A DNA stretch of 64,000 nt from Hymenobacter convexus (GCF_030580955.1 NZ_JAUQON010000017.1:53560-117559), one strand, 5' to 3'. Shown: positions 8,694 to 17,589, counted from the stretch's first letter. Numbers and translations are program-made. Notes: generated by a model not told the origin, from the sequence alone.

Positions 8694-8772
8694 GTAGCGT
8701 GGACTCTGCGAGTCCGCGCAGGACGGGTTGAACTGGCGCGGTTCCGACGCGGACTCGCAGAGTCCACGCTAC
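8694..8772. repeat. Palindromic repeat pair, TGGACTCTGCGAG family
   Basis: A perfect 25-bp inverted repeat: GTAGCGTGGACTCTGCGAGT begins the left arm at 8694 and its complement ends at 8772, with a 29-base spacer. Each arm also folds on itself (GGACT-CTGCG-AGTCC). A second copy of the family is at 18761-18826. It separates the aminotransferase and omega-amidase genes. Confidence 0.85.
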
Positions 8773-8774
8773 TG

Positions 8775-9956
8775 TTACCGCAATCTAGCCGCCGCCGCTT
8801 CCAGCGTGGCGGCCTCCTTGGCGAAGCAAAACCGAATCAGCCCTTCGTCGAATCCATCGTGGTAAAAGGCCGATACCGGCACCACGGCCACCCCCTTCTC
8901 GCGGGCCAGGTACTGGGCAAAGGCCAGGTCGGAGGCTGGCGAGAAGGCGTCGTAGCGGGCCAGCTGGAAATAGCCGCCGGGCACAGGCAGCAGGTCCCAG
9001 CCGCCTTCCAGCAGCAGCGCGCGGAACAGGTCGCGCTTTTCCTGATAGAACGCGGCCAGGCCTCGGGCGTGGGCGTCGGTGGGGTCGGCTTCCAAGGCGT
9101 CGGCTAGGGCGTGTTGGGTGGGCGTGCTCACGGCGAAGGTCAGGAACTGGTGCACCCGCCGCACCTCGGTGCTGAGGGCCGGCGGGGCGATGCAGTAGCC
9201 CACTTTCCAGCCGGTGGCGTGGTAGGTTTTGCCAAAAGACGACAGCACGAAGCTCCGCTCGCGCAACTCCGGGTGCTGGCGGGCGCTCAGGCGCGGGGCA
9301 CCGTCGAAGACCAGGTGCTCGTACACTTCGTCGCTCAGCACCAGGGCGTTGGTGCCGGCCAGTAGCTTGGCCAGGGCGTCCCAATCCTCGGCCCCAAATA
9401 CGGCGCCGCTGGGGTTGTGGGGCGTGTTCACCATCACCAGGCGGGTGCGGGCCGATACCACGCGGCGCACGGCGTCCCAGTCGGGCCGGAAGTGGGGCGC
9501 GGGCAGGCGCACGTAGCGCGGCACCCCGCCCTGCAGCCGAATGGCCGGGCCATACAAATCATAGGCTGGCTCGAACACCACCACCTCGTCGCCGGGGCGC
9601 ACCACGGCCGCCAGCACGGCATACAGGGCCTCGGTGGCGCCGGCCGTGATGGTGATTTCGGTGGCCGCGTCGGGTGCGGGGGCATCGGGCTGGAGGCGGG
9701 CCACCTGGGCGGCAATGGCTTCGCGCAGCCGCGGCAGGCCGGGCATGGGCGCGTACTGGTGGTGGCCGGGCGTGCGGGCGTGGCGAGCCAGCGCCTCCAG
9801 TAGTTCCTGCGGCGGGTCGTAGTCGGGGAAGCCCTGGGCCAGGTTGATGGCGCCGGTTTCCTGGGCCAGCGCGGTCATTTGAGAAAAAATGCTGACGCCG
9901 ACATCGGGCAGCTTGGATTGCAGCGATACGGCCGAATCCGGCGGGGTAAGATTCAT
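8775..9956 (-). CDS. Methionine/glutamine aminotransferase, class I/II PLP enzyme (YbdL type)
   Basis: 393 residues from ATG at 9956. Fold type I aminotransferase with INLAQGFPDYDPP near the N-terminus, the substrate and cofactor loop NTPHNPSGAVF, the aspartate in LVLSDEVYEHLVF, and the PLP-binding lysine in SSFGKTYHATGWKVGYC (Lys243). This signature matches the YbdL/kynurenine aminotransferase III group, which prefers methionine, glutamine and aromatic amino acids. The downstream omega-amidase would remove the alpha-ketoglutaramate formed from glutamine, pulling the reaction towards methionine regeneration. The ORF could begin at 9995, but the conserved family N-terminus begins near 9956. 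Confidence 0.9.
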   Translation of the reverse strand: MNLTPPDSAVSLQSKLPDVGVSIFSQMTALAQETGAINLAQGFPDYDPPQELLEALARHARTPGHHQYAPMPGLPRLREAIAAQVARLQPDAPAPDAATEITITAGATEALYAVLAAVVRPGDEVVVFEPAYDLYGPAIRLQGGVPRYVRLPAPHFRPDWDAVRRVVSARTRLVMVNTPHNPSGAVFGAEDWDALAKLLAGTNALVLSDEVYEHLVFDGAPRLSARQHPELRERSFVLSSFGKTYHATGWKVGYCIAPPALSTEVRRVHQFLTFAVSTPTQHALADALEADPTDAHARGLAAFYQEKRDLFRALLLEGGWDLLPVPGGYFQLARYDAFSPASDLAFAQYLAREKGVAVVPVSAFYHDGFDEGLIRFCFAKEAATLEAAAARLR

Positions 9957-10183
9957 GGGGACGGGGGCGAAGGCGGTGGTTGGCAAATAAAGCATTTAAC
10001 TGCCCAACTGTTGGTCCGCAGTCGCCGCGTCATCCCCAGAACTTCCCTCTAGCCAGCCCTGGGTCCGGCTCGCAACTGGTTTGGAATGCGCGTTCCATTG
10101 AATGAGAGGCACTCTGCCCCCACATCCAACGGGGCCCTCACTGCTCTGAAGTCCGTGCCCGCTGGCCCCAGCGGCTCGCTTCG

Positions 10184-13100
10184 TTACAAATGGATGCGGA
10201 ACGTGGTGCCCTCGCCCACGGCGCTACTCACCTCCAGCCGGCCGCCGTGGATTTGCACAATGCGATTGACCAGGTAGAGGCCCATGCCCGTGCCCTCCGT
10301 GTGGGTGTGGAAGCGGCGGAAGAGCTGAAACAGCTGGTCGCCGTAGCGCTCCATGTCGATGCCGAGGCCGTTGTCGGCCACGGTGAGGATGGGGCGGCCG
10401 CTCACGGCATCGGGGGTGCTGCTGAGGCGGACGACGGGCGCCCGGTTGGGGTCGGCGTACTTCAGCGAGTTGCTGATGAGGTTGTAGAGCATGCTTTGCA
10501 GGTTGGGCCGCACAAAGGTGATGGTGGGGCAGGTGTCGAAGTCCAGCTCGAAAGTGGCCCCGAGCTGGGTCACCTGGTCCTGCAGGCTGTTGATGATTTC
10601 GGTGGCCAGCGGGGCCAGGGCCACGGCTTCCGGGGGCACTTCCTGCTGCTGGCGCTGTCCGCGCACAATGGCGCTCAGGTCGTCGATGGTGCCAAAAATC
10701 TGGCCCAGCGCCCGTTCAAAGTAGCTGATGAGCTTGATGGCTTCGGGGTCGCGGAAGTAGGCGGTGCGCGTCAGCTCCTCAAAGATGCCGGCCATGTTGT
10801 TGATGGGCTGCTTGAGGTCGTGCGAGGCCGTGTACACGAAGTTGTCGAGGTCCTCGTTGGTGCGCAGCAGGCGGGCGTTCTGCTCCTGCAGCTGGAGCTG
10901 CGCCTGCTTGAAATCCTGCACGTCGGTGTTGGCGCCCACCCACAGCACCACGGCCCCCGACGAGTCGCGGATGGCTTCGGCCCGCACCAAAAACCAGCGG
11001 TACTCGCCCTGCTGGTTGCGCCAGCGGTTCTCGGTTTCGAACGGCTCGCCGGTATGCAGGCTGTGCAGCCAGCGGCGCAGGGAGGCGGGCTGGTCGTCGG
11101 GATGCATAAACTGCTCCCAGCCCCAGTCGCGCAGCTCCTCGAAGGTAGCGCCCGTGAAATCGTACCAGCGCTGGTTGTAGTAGCTGATGCGGCCGTCGGG
11201 GCGCGAGGTCCAGGCCATCTGGGGCAGGGTTTCGAGCAGCTGCTGGAAGCGCGTCTGGCCGGCCAGCACCTGCTCCTGCAGCAGGCGCTGCTGGTGCACG
11301 TCGGTGTTGGTGCCGTACCACTTCGCCACCTGGCCGCCGGGCGCGCGCCGGGCCTGGGCCTGGCCCAGAAACCAGCGGTACTCACCGTCGTAGCGGCGCA
11401 GGCGGAACTCGGCCTCGTAGTAGCGCTGCGACGCAATGGCCTGTTGCCAGCGGGCCTGCATCAGGTCCCGGTCGTCGGGATGCACAAATTCGAGCCAGTG
11501 GGCGGCGCCATCTTTCTCCATCGACTGGCCCACGTAGGCCGCCGTGCGGTGGTTATAAAAGTCCACCGTGCCGTCGGGCCGGGCCGTCCACACCTGCTGC
11601 GGAATACTTTCGGCCTGAATGCGCAGCTCCTCCTCGCTCTCGCTGAGGCGCTCCTGCAGCCGGCGCAGCTCGGTCACGTCGGTGTTGGTACCAAACCAGC
11701 GCAGCACTTCGCCGGTAGCCGCGTCCCGAATGGGCCGCGCCCGGCTCAGAAACCAGCGGTATTCGCCGTCGTGCCGCCGCAGCGGGAAGGTGTCTTCGTA
11801 GGCTTCGCCGCCCGCTATGGCGGCCAGGTAGCGCGCGTTCACAGCCGCCATGTGGTCGGGGTGATACATCCGGAACCACTCCTGGGACAGGGCCTCTTCC
11901 AGCGTGGCGCCGGTGTAGTCATACCACTGCTGGTTATACCAAAAAATGAGGCCGGCAGGGTCGGCCATCCAGGCCAGCTGGGCCATGTTGTTAGCCAGGG
12001 CCGTGAAATCGGTGCGGGTGCGCTCCAACTCCTCGGTGCGCGTTTGCAGCTCGTGCACCTCCACCGTGGCCGCGCTGAAGCCGGCCAGCTGCCCGGCCGC
12101 GTCGGTGTAGGGCTGGGCTTTGGTCTGGAACCAGCGCAGCGCGCCGTCGCGCCGCCGCACCCGGAAAGTGCCCTGCCAGGGTTCGCCCTGGGCCATAGCG
12201 GCCTGGGCCACTGCGCCCAAAGCGGCGCGGTCGTCCTCGTACAGCACCTGCCAGGCATCGTCGAGCGGGCCGGCGGGGTCCAGGCCGGTGTACTCGTAGA
12301 AGTACGGGTTGGTGTAGGTGATGGTGCCCTGCGGGTCGAAGTTGAAGATGAACACCGGCACCGCTGCCGTGAGGGCGCGCAGCTGCTCGTCGCGGCGGCG
12401 CATTTCGGTGGTCAGCAGCTCGGCCTGCTGGCGGGCCTGCACGCGCACCGTCACGTCCTTCGAAAAGCTCAGCACGCTGTCCACCTCGCCGCGCTCGTTG
12501 CGCAGGGCCAGGTAGGTCAGGTCGACATAGGTAATGGTTTCGGGCCGGTCGGGGTTGCGCAAGCGCAAGGGCAGCTCCTGGCGCACCTGCGTTTCGCCGG
12601 TACGGTACACGTGGTCCAGCAGCTTGGCCAGGCCTTGCTCCGCCAGGTCGGGCAGCAACTCGGCCACGGGCTGGCCCAGGCGGGCGCGGTGGCCCACCAG
12701 CTGGGCGTAGGCTGGGTTGAAAAACGAGTAACGATGCTCGGGCCCGGCCAGCGTGGCCACAAAAGCCGGCAGCTGCTCCAGAATCTGGCTGAGCTGCTGG
12801 TCCTTGGCTTCCAGGCGCTCCTGCGTCTCGTGCAGCTCATGAATATCCAGGTCGGAGCCGAACCATTGCCGCAGGCGGCCGGCCGCCTGGGCATCTTTCA
12901 GCGGCTCAGGCACGCCTTGGCTCACAAACCAGCGGAATTGGCCGTCGTGCCGACGCAGGCGCAGCTCGTAGCGCCAGGGCGTGCCGGCGGCCAGCGCGGC
13001 GGCGTAGGCGGCGGCCACGCGGGCCTGGTCGTCGGGGTGCAGGCAGACTTTCCAAGCGCGGTCGAGGTCGTCGTCGTCGGTGGTGCCGGTGTAGGCATAC

Positions 13101-14410
13101 CACTGCGGGCTGAGGTAGAGCACCTGCCCTTCCTGGTCGCTGATGAAGGTGATAGAGGGCAGGCTTTCGGTGACGCGGCGTAGGCGCTGGTCGGCGGCCT
13201 GGGCGTCGGCCTGCAGGGCCTGGCTGCGCTGGCGGGCTAGCACTTGCTCGGTCACGTCAATGCCATAGGCCAGCACGCTGGTGCCGTCCTCGTCGCGCAG
13301 GGGCACGTAGCCGTAGTCGTGATAGCGCGTCTGGGGCTCACCGGTGGCGGCGTCAACCAGTTGGGAGGGCTCCTCGAAGCCGAAGTGTGGCTGACCGCTT
13401 TCGCGCACCTGGTTCAGCAGTTGCACGTAGCCTTGCGCGGCCACTTCGGGCAGGCTATCGGCCACGGTGCGGCCCACCACGGCGCGCTCACCCATAGCTG
13501 TTTTGGCATTCGCCGACAGAAAGCTGAACGTCAGCTCCGGCCCCGACATCGTGCTGATGGTGAGCGGCAACTGGTCGAGGATGAGCTGCATGTGGTCCTG
13601 TTGCCGCTGCAACTGCAGCTGGACCCGGTGCCGGGCGTCCACGTCGGTGCAGGCCCCGAACCAGCGCCGCACCTGCCCGGCTTCGTCGCGCTGCACCATC
13701 ACATGCGAGTCAAACCAGCGGAACTCGCCGTCGGTGCCGCGCATCCGGAATTCTAAATCAAACGCCTTCCCCGAGCCTAGGGCCTCCCCCCAGCGGGCGT
13801 ACATGCCCGGCAGGTCGTCGGGGTGAATGAGGCGCTGCCACAAGGCCCCGCGCGCGTCGTCGTCGAGCTGCAGCACGTCGTGGCCGGTGTAGTCGATAAA
13901 GTGCTGGTTGGTGTACTCCACCTCGCCCGTGGCCGAGGTGGCCCACACCAACTGAGGCATGTTCTCGGCCAGAAACCGGAATTGCTCGTGTTCCTGCGCG
14001 GCGGCCTGCTGGCTCTGCACCTGGGCCGTCACATCCAGCAGCTGCACCAGCAGATAGCGCACCGTGCCGGTGGCCGGTACGGCCAGTAGCGAGGTCTGCC
14101 AGTAGCCGTTTGGCGCGGCAAGAGGCTGCGCAGGCGCCAGGGTTTGGGGCGTGCCGGCCAGGGCGGCGGCGCAAGCCGTTGCCCAAGCCGAAGCGGGCGC
14201 CAACACCGCGCCGGTGACCTCGGCGGCCGCGTGCAGCGCGGTCAGGGGCTGGCCGGGCAGGGCGGCAGCTGCTTCGGCCGACACCAGCGTGGCTAGGGCC
14301 GCGTTCAGGCCCAGCACGGTGGCATCGGGGGCCAGCACCGCGTGCGGGGCCGGCAGCAGGGCAAACAGCAGCTCAAAATCCAGGGCGGGCAGAACGGCGG
14401 GAGGGGGCAT
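10184..14410 (-). CDS. Multi-PAS sensor histidine kinase
   Basis: A very large soluble kinase of 1408 residues from ATG at 14410. It holds about eight or nine PAS/PAC modules in tandem, spaced by roughly 130 residues. Many share W-x2-YTG and WFGTNTDV-type ends (for example FIDYTGHDVLQLDD, WYDYTGATLEEAL, WYDFTGATFEEL). They are followed by a HisKA domain with the phospho-acceptor His1197 in ASHDLKQPINN and a HATPase_c domain with N-box LISNSLKYADP, G1 VADNGLGID and G2 GTGMGLYLVNRIV. No transmembrane segment, signal peptide or receiver domain is seen, so it senses cytoplasmic cues and phosphorylates a response regulator not encoded nearby. A second protein with homologous PAS domains lies at 37401-38882. 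Confidence 0.93.
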   Translation of the reverse strand: MPPPAVLPALDFELLFALLPAPHAVLAPDATVLGLNAALATLVSAEAAAALPGQPLTALHAAAEVTGAVLAPASAWATACAAALAGTPQTLAPAQPLAAPNGYWQTSLLAVPATGTVRYLLVQLLDVTAQVQSQQAAAQEHEQFRFLAENMPQLVWATSATGEVEYTNQHFIDYTGHDVLQLDDDARGALWQRLIHPDDLPGMYARWGEALGSGKAFDLEFRMRGTDGEFRWFDSHVMVQRDEAGQVRRWFGACTDVDARHRVQLQLQRQQDHMQLILDQLPLTISTMSGPELTFSFLSANAKTAMGERAVVGRTVADSLPEVAAQGYVQLLNQVRESGQPHFGFEEPSQLVDAATGEPQTRYHDYGYVPLRDEDGTSVLAYGIDVTEQVLARQRSQALQADAQAADQRLRRVTESLPSITFISDQEGQVLYLSPQWYAYTGTTDDDDLDRAWKVCLHPDDQARVAAAYAAALAAGTPWRYELRLRRHDGQFRWFVSQGVPEPLKDAQAAGRLRQWFGSDLDIHELHETQERLEAKDQQLSQILEQLPAFVATLAGPEHRYSFFNPAYAQLVGHRARLGQPVAELLPDLAEQGLAKLLDHVYRTGETQVRQELPLRLRNPDRPETITYVDLTYLALRNERGEVDSVLSFSKDVTVRVQARQQAELLTTEMRRRDEQLRALTAAVPVFIFNFDPQGTITYTNPYFYEYTGLDPAGPLDDAWQVLYEDDRAALGAVAQAAMAQGEPWQGTFRVRRRDGALRWFQTKAQPYTDAAGQLAGFSAATVEVHELQTRTEELERTRTDFTALANNMAQLAWMADPAGLIFWYNQQWYDYTGATLEEALSQEWFRMYHPDHMAAVNARYLAAIAGGEAYEDTFPLRRHDGEYRWFLSRARPIRDAATGEVLRWFGTNTDVTELRRLQERLSESEEELRIQAESIPQQVWTARPDGTVDFYNHRTAAYVGQSMEKDGAAHWLEFVHPDDRDLMQARWQQAIASQRYYEAEFRLRRYDGEYRWFLGQAQARRAPGGQVAKWYGTNTDVHQQRLLQEQVLAGQTRFQQLLETLPQMAWTSRPDGRISYYNQRWYDFTGATFEELRDWGWEQFMHPDDQPASLRRWLHSLHTGEPFETENRWRNQQGEYRWFLVRAEAIRDSSGAVVLWVGANTDVQDFKQAQLQLQEQNARLLRTNEDLDNFVYTASHDLKQPINNMAGIFEELTRTAYFRDPEAIKLISYFERALGQIFGTIDDLSAIVRGQRQQQEVPPEAVALAPLATEIINSLQDQVTQLGATFELDFDTCPTITFVRPNLQSMLYNLISNSLKYADPNRAPVVRLSSTPDAVSGRPILTVADNGLGIDMERYGDQLFQLFRRFHTHTEGTGMGLYLVNRIVQIHGGRLEVSSAVGEGTTFRIHL

Positions 14411-14498
14411 AGTGGGCAAAACTCGGCAACACGAAGCCGGTTTATGCCGCTTCCATCATCAAAGATAAGGCCCTGACCGTGCTAAAACAGCCCCTATC

Positions 14499-14530
14499 AA
14501 AAAGCCCCGACCGATTTGGTCAGGGCTTTT
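14499..14530. terminator. Intrinsic terminator after msrA
   Basis: AAAAGCCCCGACC and GGTCAGGGCTTTT form a stem with one mismatch around GATTT. It is placed between the 3' end of msrA and the start of the PAS kinase on the minus strand, insulating the two. Confidence 0.75.
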
Positions 14531-14562
14531 CAATGAAGTAGCAAAACAGGTGTTTTCGGCCG

Positions 14563-15237
14563 CTACAGCGGGTTTTTCAAATCCTTCCGAAACGCTTTCT
14601 GCACGTGCTCCACCTTGGCGGCCGATACGTGGGTGATGTAGGGGTTTTCGGGGTGCAGGCGGTAGTAGCCCTGGTGGTAATCCTCGGCCGGCCAGAACTT
14701 CTGGAACGGCACTACTTCGGTCACAATCTTGCCATCGTACTGCTTCGAGGCGTTCACGCGGGCAATGGTGGCTTCCAGAATTTTCTTCTCCTCGGGCGTG
14801 CGGTAGAAAGCGGCCGAGCGGTACTCCGGCCCCACGTCGTTGCCCTGGCGGTTGAGCTGGGTGGGGTCGTGCGAGGCGGTGAAGAAGATGTCGGCCAGCT
14901 TCTGGTAGCTGATGACTTTGGGGTCGTAATAAATCTGCACCGTTTCGGTGTGGCCGGTGGTTTTGTCGGCCACTTCCTCGTAGGTGGGGTTGGCCTTGGT
15001 GCCGCCGGCGTAGCCGCTCACCACCTGCTTCACGCCCTTGATTTGCTCAAAAGCCTCTTCCTGCGCCCAAAAGCAGCCGCCGGCAAACGTGGCCATGGCC
15101 AGCCCCGTGAGGTTGGCGGGGGCAAAGCCGGCCGTGGAGCGCGGCGGGTTCTGGGCCTCGGCCGCGGGCTGCGAGCCACAGGCAAACACAAAGGCCAGCA
15201 AACTCACACTGGCAAAAGATTTCAGTCGGTTTTTCAT
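14563..15237 (-). CDS. msrA: Peptide-methionine (S)-S-oxide reductase, exported
   Basis: A 224-residue MsrA that reduces methionine-S-sulfoxide in proteins. The catalytic cysteine is Cys55 in the AGGCFWAQEEAFE motif; YRSAAFY and the AEDYHQGYYRLHP segment near the C-terminus are also family hallmarks. The first 20 residues (MKNRLKSFASVSLLAFVFAC) form a lipoprotein-like signal peptide with Cys20, so this copy is likely periplasmic or membrane-anchored and repairs envelope proteins. That localisation differs from the cytoplasmic MsrA of many bacteria. A terminator follows at 14499-14530. Confidence 0.95.
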   Translation of the reverse strand: MKNRLKSFASVSLLAFVFACGSQPAAEAQNPPRSTAGFAPANLTGLAMATFAGGCFWAQEEAFEQIKGVKQVVSGYAGGTKANPTYEEVADKTTGHTETVQIYYDPKVISYQKLADIFFTASHDPTQLNRQGNDVGPEYRSAAFYRTPEEKKILEATIARVNASKQYDGKIVTEVVPFQKFWPAEDYHQGYYRLHPENPYITHVSAAKVEHVQKAFRKDLKNPL

Positions 15238-15604
15238 GGGAAATGTTGAAGTCGGAAAGGCCGTAACGGCGGGTTTCGGAGAGGTAGACGCGTGAGCCCC
15301 TGCAGCCTTACACCTCGGCCGCAGCCCTGCGCAAGGCTATACGAAATTGGGCGGCATCCGGCTTGCGAGCACCAGCGGCATAAGCTAAACCAGAAACCGG
15401 AGCCAACGGTTGAAAAACAGCGGATTTCGGCCGGTATTACGGGGTGCTGCCTAACAGCCTACGTATTTATTCGGGCGGGGTTAAAGAGGCTTAAATTGGT
15501 TAGAAAAGAGTTGTTGAAGGGGTTCGGCTTATAAATTTGGGCCCTTGTGATATCCTTCGCTACGTATTTACCGTAGTACGCCGCACTGTCCTCCTATTGC
15601 CGCT
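15238..15604. other. Non-coding interval between msrA and the STAS-like pair
   Basis: No convincing gene is present. The msrA side holds its divergent promoter region. The right end holds a good promoter for the next gene (15511-15539). An open frame of about 80 codons from 15292 has no recognisable features and is probably not a gene. Confidence 0.5.
15511..15539 (+). promoter_or_regulatory. Promoter of the STAS-like tandem genes
   Basis: TTG at 15511-15513 and TAAATTTG at 15532-15539, an 18-base spacer, fit the Bacteroidota consensus well. The leader to the ATG at 15605 is about 60 bases. Confidence 0.65.
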
Positions 15605-16003
15605 ATGTCCTTACAAACCTTACTCGACACCTCTCATATCACCATTAGCTACGACCATCTGGAGGAATGGCTGCTCGCCGACTGGCACGGCGACCAGGAC
15701 CTGGCCTCCGTGCAGCAGGGCGGGTACGAAATGCACCGCCTGATGCAGCTGCAGCGCTGCCACAAAGTGCTGAACGACAATACCGGCGTGACCAGCATGT
15801 GGAGCGAAGCCGCCGAATGGGCCGGCAAAGTCTGGTTTCCTTCCATGGCCGAGGCCGGGCTGCGGCATTTTGCCTGGGTGTATTCGCCCAACGTCTACAG
15901 CCGCCTCTCCACCGACCTCACCTTGCAATTCACGGGCAGCAGCCCGGTGGTTGCGACCTTCGACGACATCGACACCGCCAAAGCCTGGCTGCGGCAGATG
16001 TAA
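15605..16003 (+). CDS. SpoIIAA/STAS-like protein, tandem paralogue 1
   Basis: A 132-residue cytoplasmic protein without signal peptide. It alternates strand- and helix-like stretches, with VLNDNTG, W(F)PSMAEAGLRHFAWVYSPN and a closing FDDIDTAKAWL helix. The order resembles SpoIIAA/STAS-type small regulators, but I infer this from pattern only. The following gene encodes a clear paralogue: both have a GWI/LLADW-like strand, KxLND, EW, a W-P-x-M-x-AGLR-F-A-V-SP block and a final AWL. The two look like a recent-to-moderate tandem duplication in one transcript. Ligand and pathway unknown. Confidence 0.75.
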   Translation: MSLQTLLDTSHITISYDHLEEWLLADWHGDQDLASVQQGGYEMHRLMQLQRCHKVLNDNTGVTSMWSEAAEWAGKVWFPSMAEAGLRHFAWVYSPNVYSRLSTDLTLQFTGSSPVVATFDDIDTAKAWLRQM

Positions 16004-16045
16004 CCCCACGGGCGTTTTTTTCGAAAAAGCGCTTTTGCTCCCCCT

Positions 16046-16465
16046 GTGACTTCTGCTGATACGCTGACTTTCCGCCGGCCCGATGGCCACGTGTTTCTCA
16101 CCGCCACCCGCGACCGCGCCAACGGCTGGATTCACGCCCAGTGGTCGGGCGTGCAAACGCTGGAAACCATCCAGACCGGCGGCCTGGCCTACGTCGACAT
16201 GCTGCGCGCCGAGCCCTGCCCCAAGCTTCTGAACGACCACCGCGAGCTGGTGGGCCGCTTCACCGGGGCCAATGAGTGGATTGCCCAGGTCTGGACGCCG
16301 CGCATCATGCAGGCCGGCCTGCGCTACTTTGCCCAGGTGCTTTCGCCAGGCATCTTCGGCCAGCTTTCGATGCAGGACCTGCACCAGCGCATCAGCGACC
16401 AGTTCGAAATCAAACTATTCGGCCAGCTCGAAGACGCCGAGGCATGGCTGCGCAGCCTGCCCTAA
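16046..16465 (+). CDS. SpoIIAA/STAS-like protein, tandem paralogue 2
   Basis: 139 residues from a GTG start at 16046; no in-frame ATG precedes the conserved region. It aligns with the preceding protein through KLLNDHRELVGRF, EWIAQVWTPRIMQAGLRYF, the SPG segment and the C-terminal DAEAWL. The 42-base gap between the genes suggests co-transcription, although TTTTGC at 16033-16038 could be a weak second promoter. Function not recognised beyond the STAS-like resemblance. Confidence 0.72.
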   Translation: MTSADTLTFRRPDGHVFLTATRDRANGWIHAQWSGVQTLETIQTGGLAYVDMLRAEPCPKLLNDHRELVGRFTGANEWIAQVWTPRIMQAGLRYFAQVLSPGIFGQLSMQDLHQRISDQFEIKLFGQLEDAEAWLRSLP

Positions 16466-16511
16466 GCCCGGCGGCCCGGCGGCCCGGCGGCCAAGCTGAA
16501 CCAATTTGCTG

Positions 16512-16519
16512 TATTTTTG
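16512..16519 (+). promoter_or_regulatory. -7 box of the desaturase gene
   Basis: TATTTTTG fits TAnnTTTG. No clear TTG lies 17-23 bases upstream. The leader to the ATG at 16571 is about 50 bases. Confidence 0.5.
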
Positions 16520-16570
16520 TCTGAAAGCCTAGGCGCTGCTTCTTAACGCCGCGCCCGCTTCCAGTTCTTT

Positions 16571-17575
16571 ATGGCATCAGCTCCTACCGCTTTCACCGTG
16601 GCCACGGCCACCGAGCCGCACCGCGTGCGCACCCGCCAAATCATCAAAGCCCACCCCGAGGTGAAGCAGCTGATGACGCGCAACCCCACCACCTTCCTCA
16701 TCGGCGCGGGCTGCGTGGTGGCTCAGGTGGCGCTGGCATACCTGCTGCGCAATCAGGCCTGGTACTGGACCATTCCGGTGGCGTATCTGGTGGGGGCGTT
16801 TTTCTCGCACACGCTGTTTGTGGTTATTCACGAAGCGGCGCACAACCTGGTTTTCAAGAAGTTGTGGCAGAACGTAGCCACCGGCATTCTGGCCAATTTT
16901 CCGTCGGTATTTCCCACGGCCATCAGCTTCAAGAATTTTCACATCAAGCACCACGTTTTCCAGGGCGTGCACGAGCTCGACGCCGACCTGCCCGACTGGT
17001 ACGAGGCCAAACTGATTCACAATTACAGCATCGGGAAGGCCATCTGGCTGTTTTTCTTCCCGCTGTTTCAGGTCATTCGCACGGCGCGCTGCCGCGAGGT
17101 AGCCACCATCGATAAGTATGTGGCGGCCAACATCGTGGCCCAGCTGGCCTTCAACGTGGCCATTGTTTACTTCTTCGGCTGGACGGCGCTGCTCTACCTC
17201 TTCCTGAGCTTCTGGTTCTCGGTGGGCCTGCACCCGCTGGGCGCCCGTTGGATTCAGGAGCACTACCTCACCCTCAGCCCCGAGCAGGAAACCTATTCCT
17301 ACTACGGGCGCCTCAACGGCATCAACCTCAACGTGGGCTTCCACAACGAGCACCACGACATGCCCAGCATTCCGTGGAACAACCTGCCCAAAATCAAGGC
17401 TTTAGCCCCCGAGTTCTACGAGCCGCTGCTGGCCCACACCAGCTACACCAAACTGTTCTTTCGCTTCATCTTCGACCAGGAAATCAGCCTCTACTCGCGC
17501 ATCATGCGCAAGGAGCGCGGCAACGCCACGCTGAAAGACCAGAGCGTGCCCGATAAGGAGCTGCTGTCGGCGTAG
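16571..17575 (+). CDS. Membrane fatty acid desaturase resembling sphingolipid delta-4 desaturase
   Basis: 334 residues with four or more hydrophobic segments and the three histidine boxes of membrane di-iron desaturases: HEAAH (87-91), HIKHH (124-128) and HNEHH (258-262). Around box 3 the run QEHYLTLSPEQETYSYYG and then NVGFHNEHHDMPSIP closely matches, from memory, the pattern of the eukaryotic dihydroceramide delta-4 desaturase DES1/DEGS family (EHY, ETYSYYG, NVGYHNEHHDFP). FKNFHIKHH likewise matches the DES1 box 2 region. It probably inserts a double bond into a long-chain base or acyl chain in the inner membrane. Bacteroidota often make sphingolipids, which fits. The exact substrate is inference. 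It is transcribed alone from the box at 16512. Confidence 0.88.
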   Translation: MASAPTAFTVATATEPHRVRTRQIIKAHPEVKQLMTRNPTTFLIGAGCVVAQVALAYLLRNQAWYWTIPVAYLVGAFFSHTLFVVIHEAAHNLVFKKLWQNVATGILANFPSVFPTAISFKNFHIKHHVFQGVHELDADLPDWYEAKLIHNYSIGKAIWLFFFPLFQVIRTARCREVATIDKYVAANIVAQLAFNVAIVYFFGWTALLYLFLSFWFSVGLHPLGARWIQEHYLTLSPEQETYSYYGRLNGINLNVGFHNEHHDMPSIPWNNLPKIKALAPEFYEPLLAHTSYTKLFFRFIFDQEISLYSRIMRKERGNATLKDQSVPDKELLSA

Positions 17576-17589
17576 TAGCGGGCTGGTTT

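Noticed and set aside
7900..10183. Biosynthetic gene cluster around the aminotransferase
   Set aside because: Only two metabolic enzymes with a known joint salvage role are present; no synthase, transporter or regulator.
10190..13183. Antisense open frame of 997 codons over the PAS kinase
   Set aside because: The sense strand encodes many clear PAS modules and a complete kinase core. The antisense product is a biased-composition shadow.
15292..15534. Open frame of about 80 codons between msrA and the STAS-like genes
   Set aside because: No family likeness and odd composition; it overlaps the promoter of the next gene.
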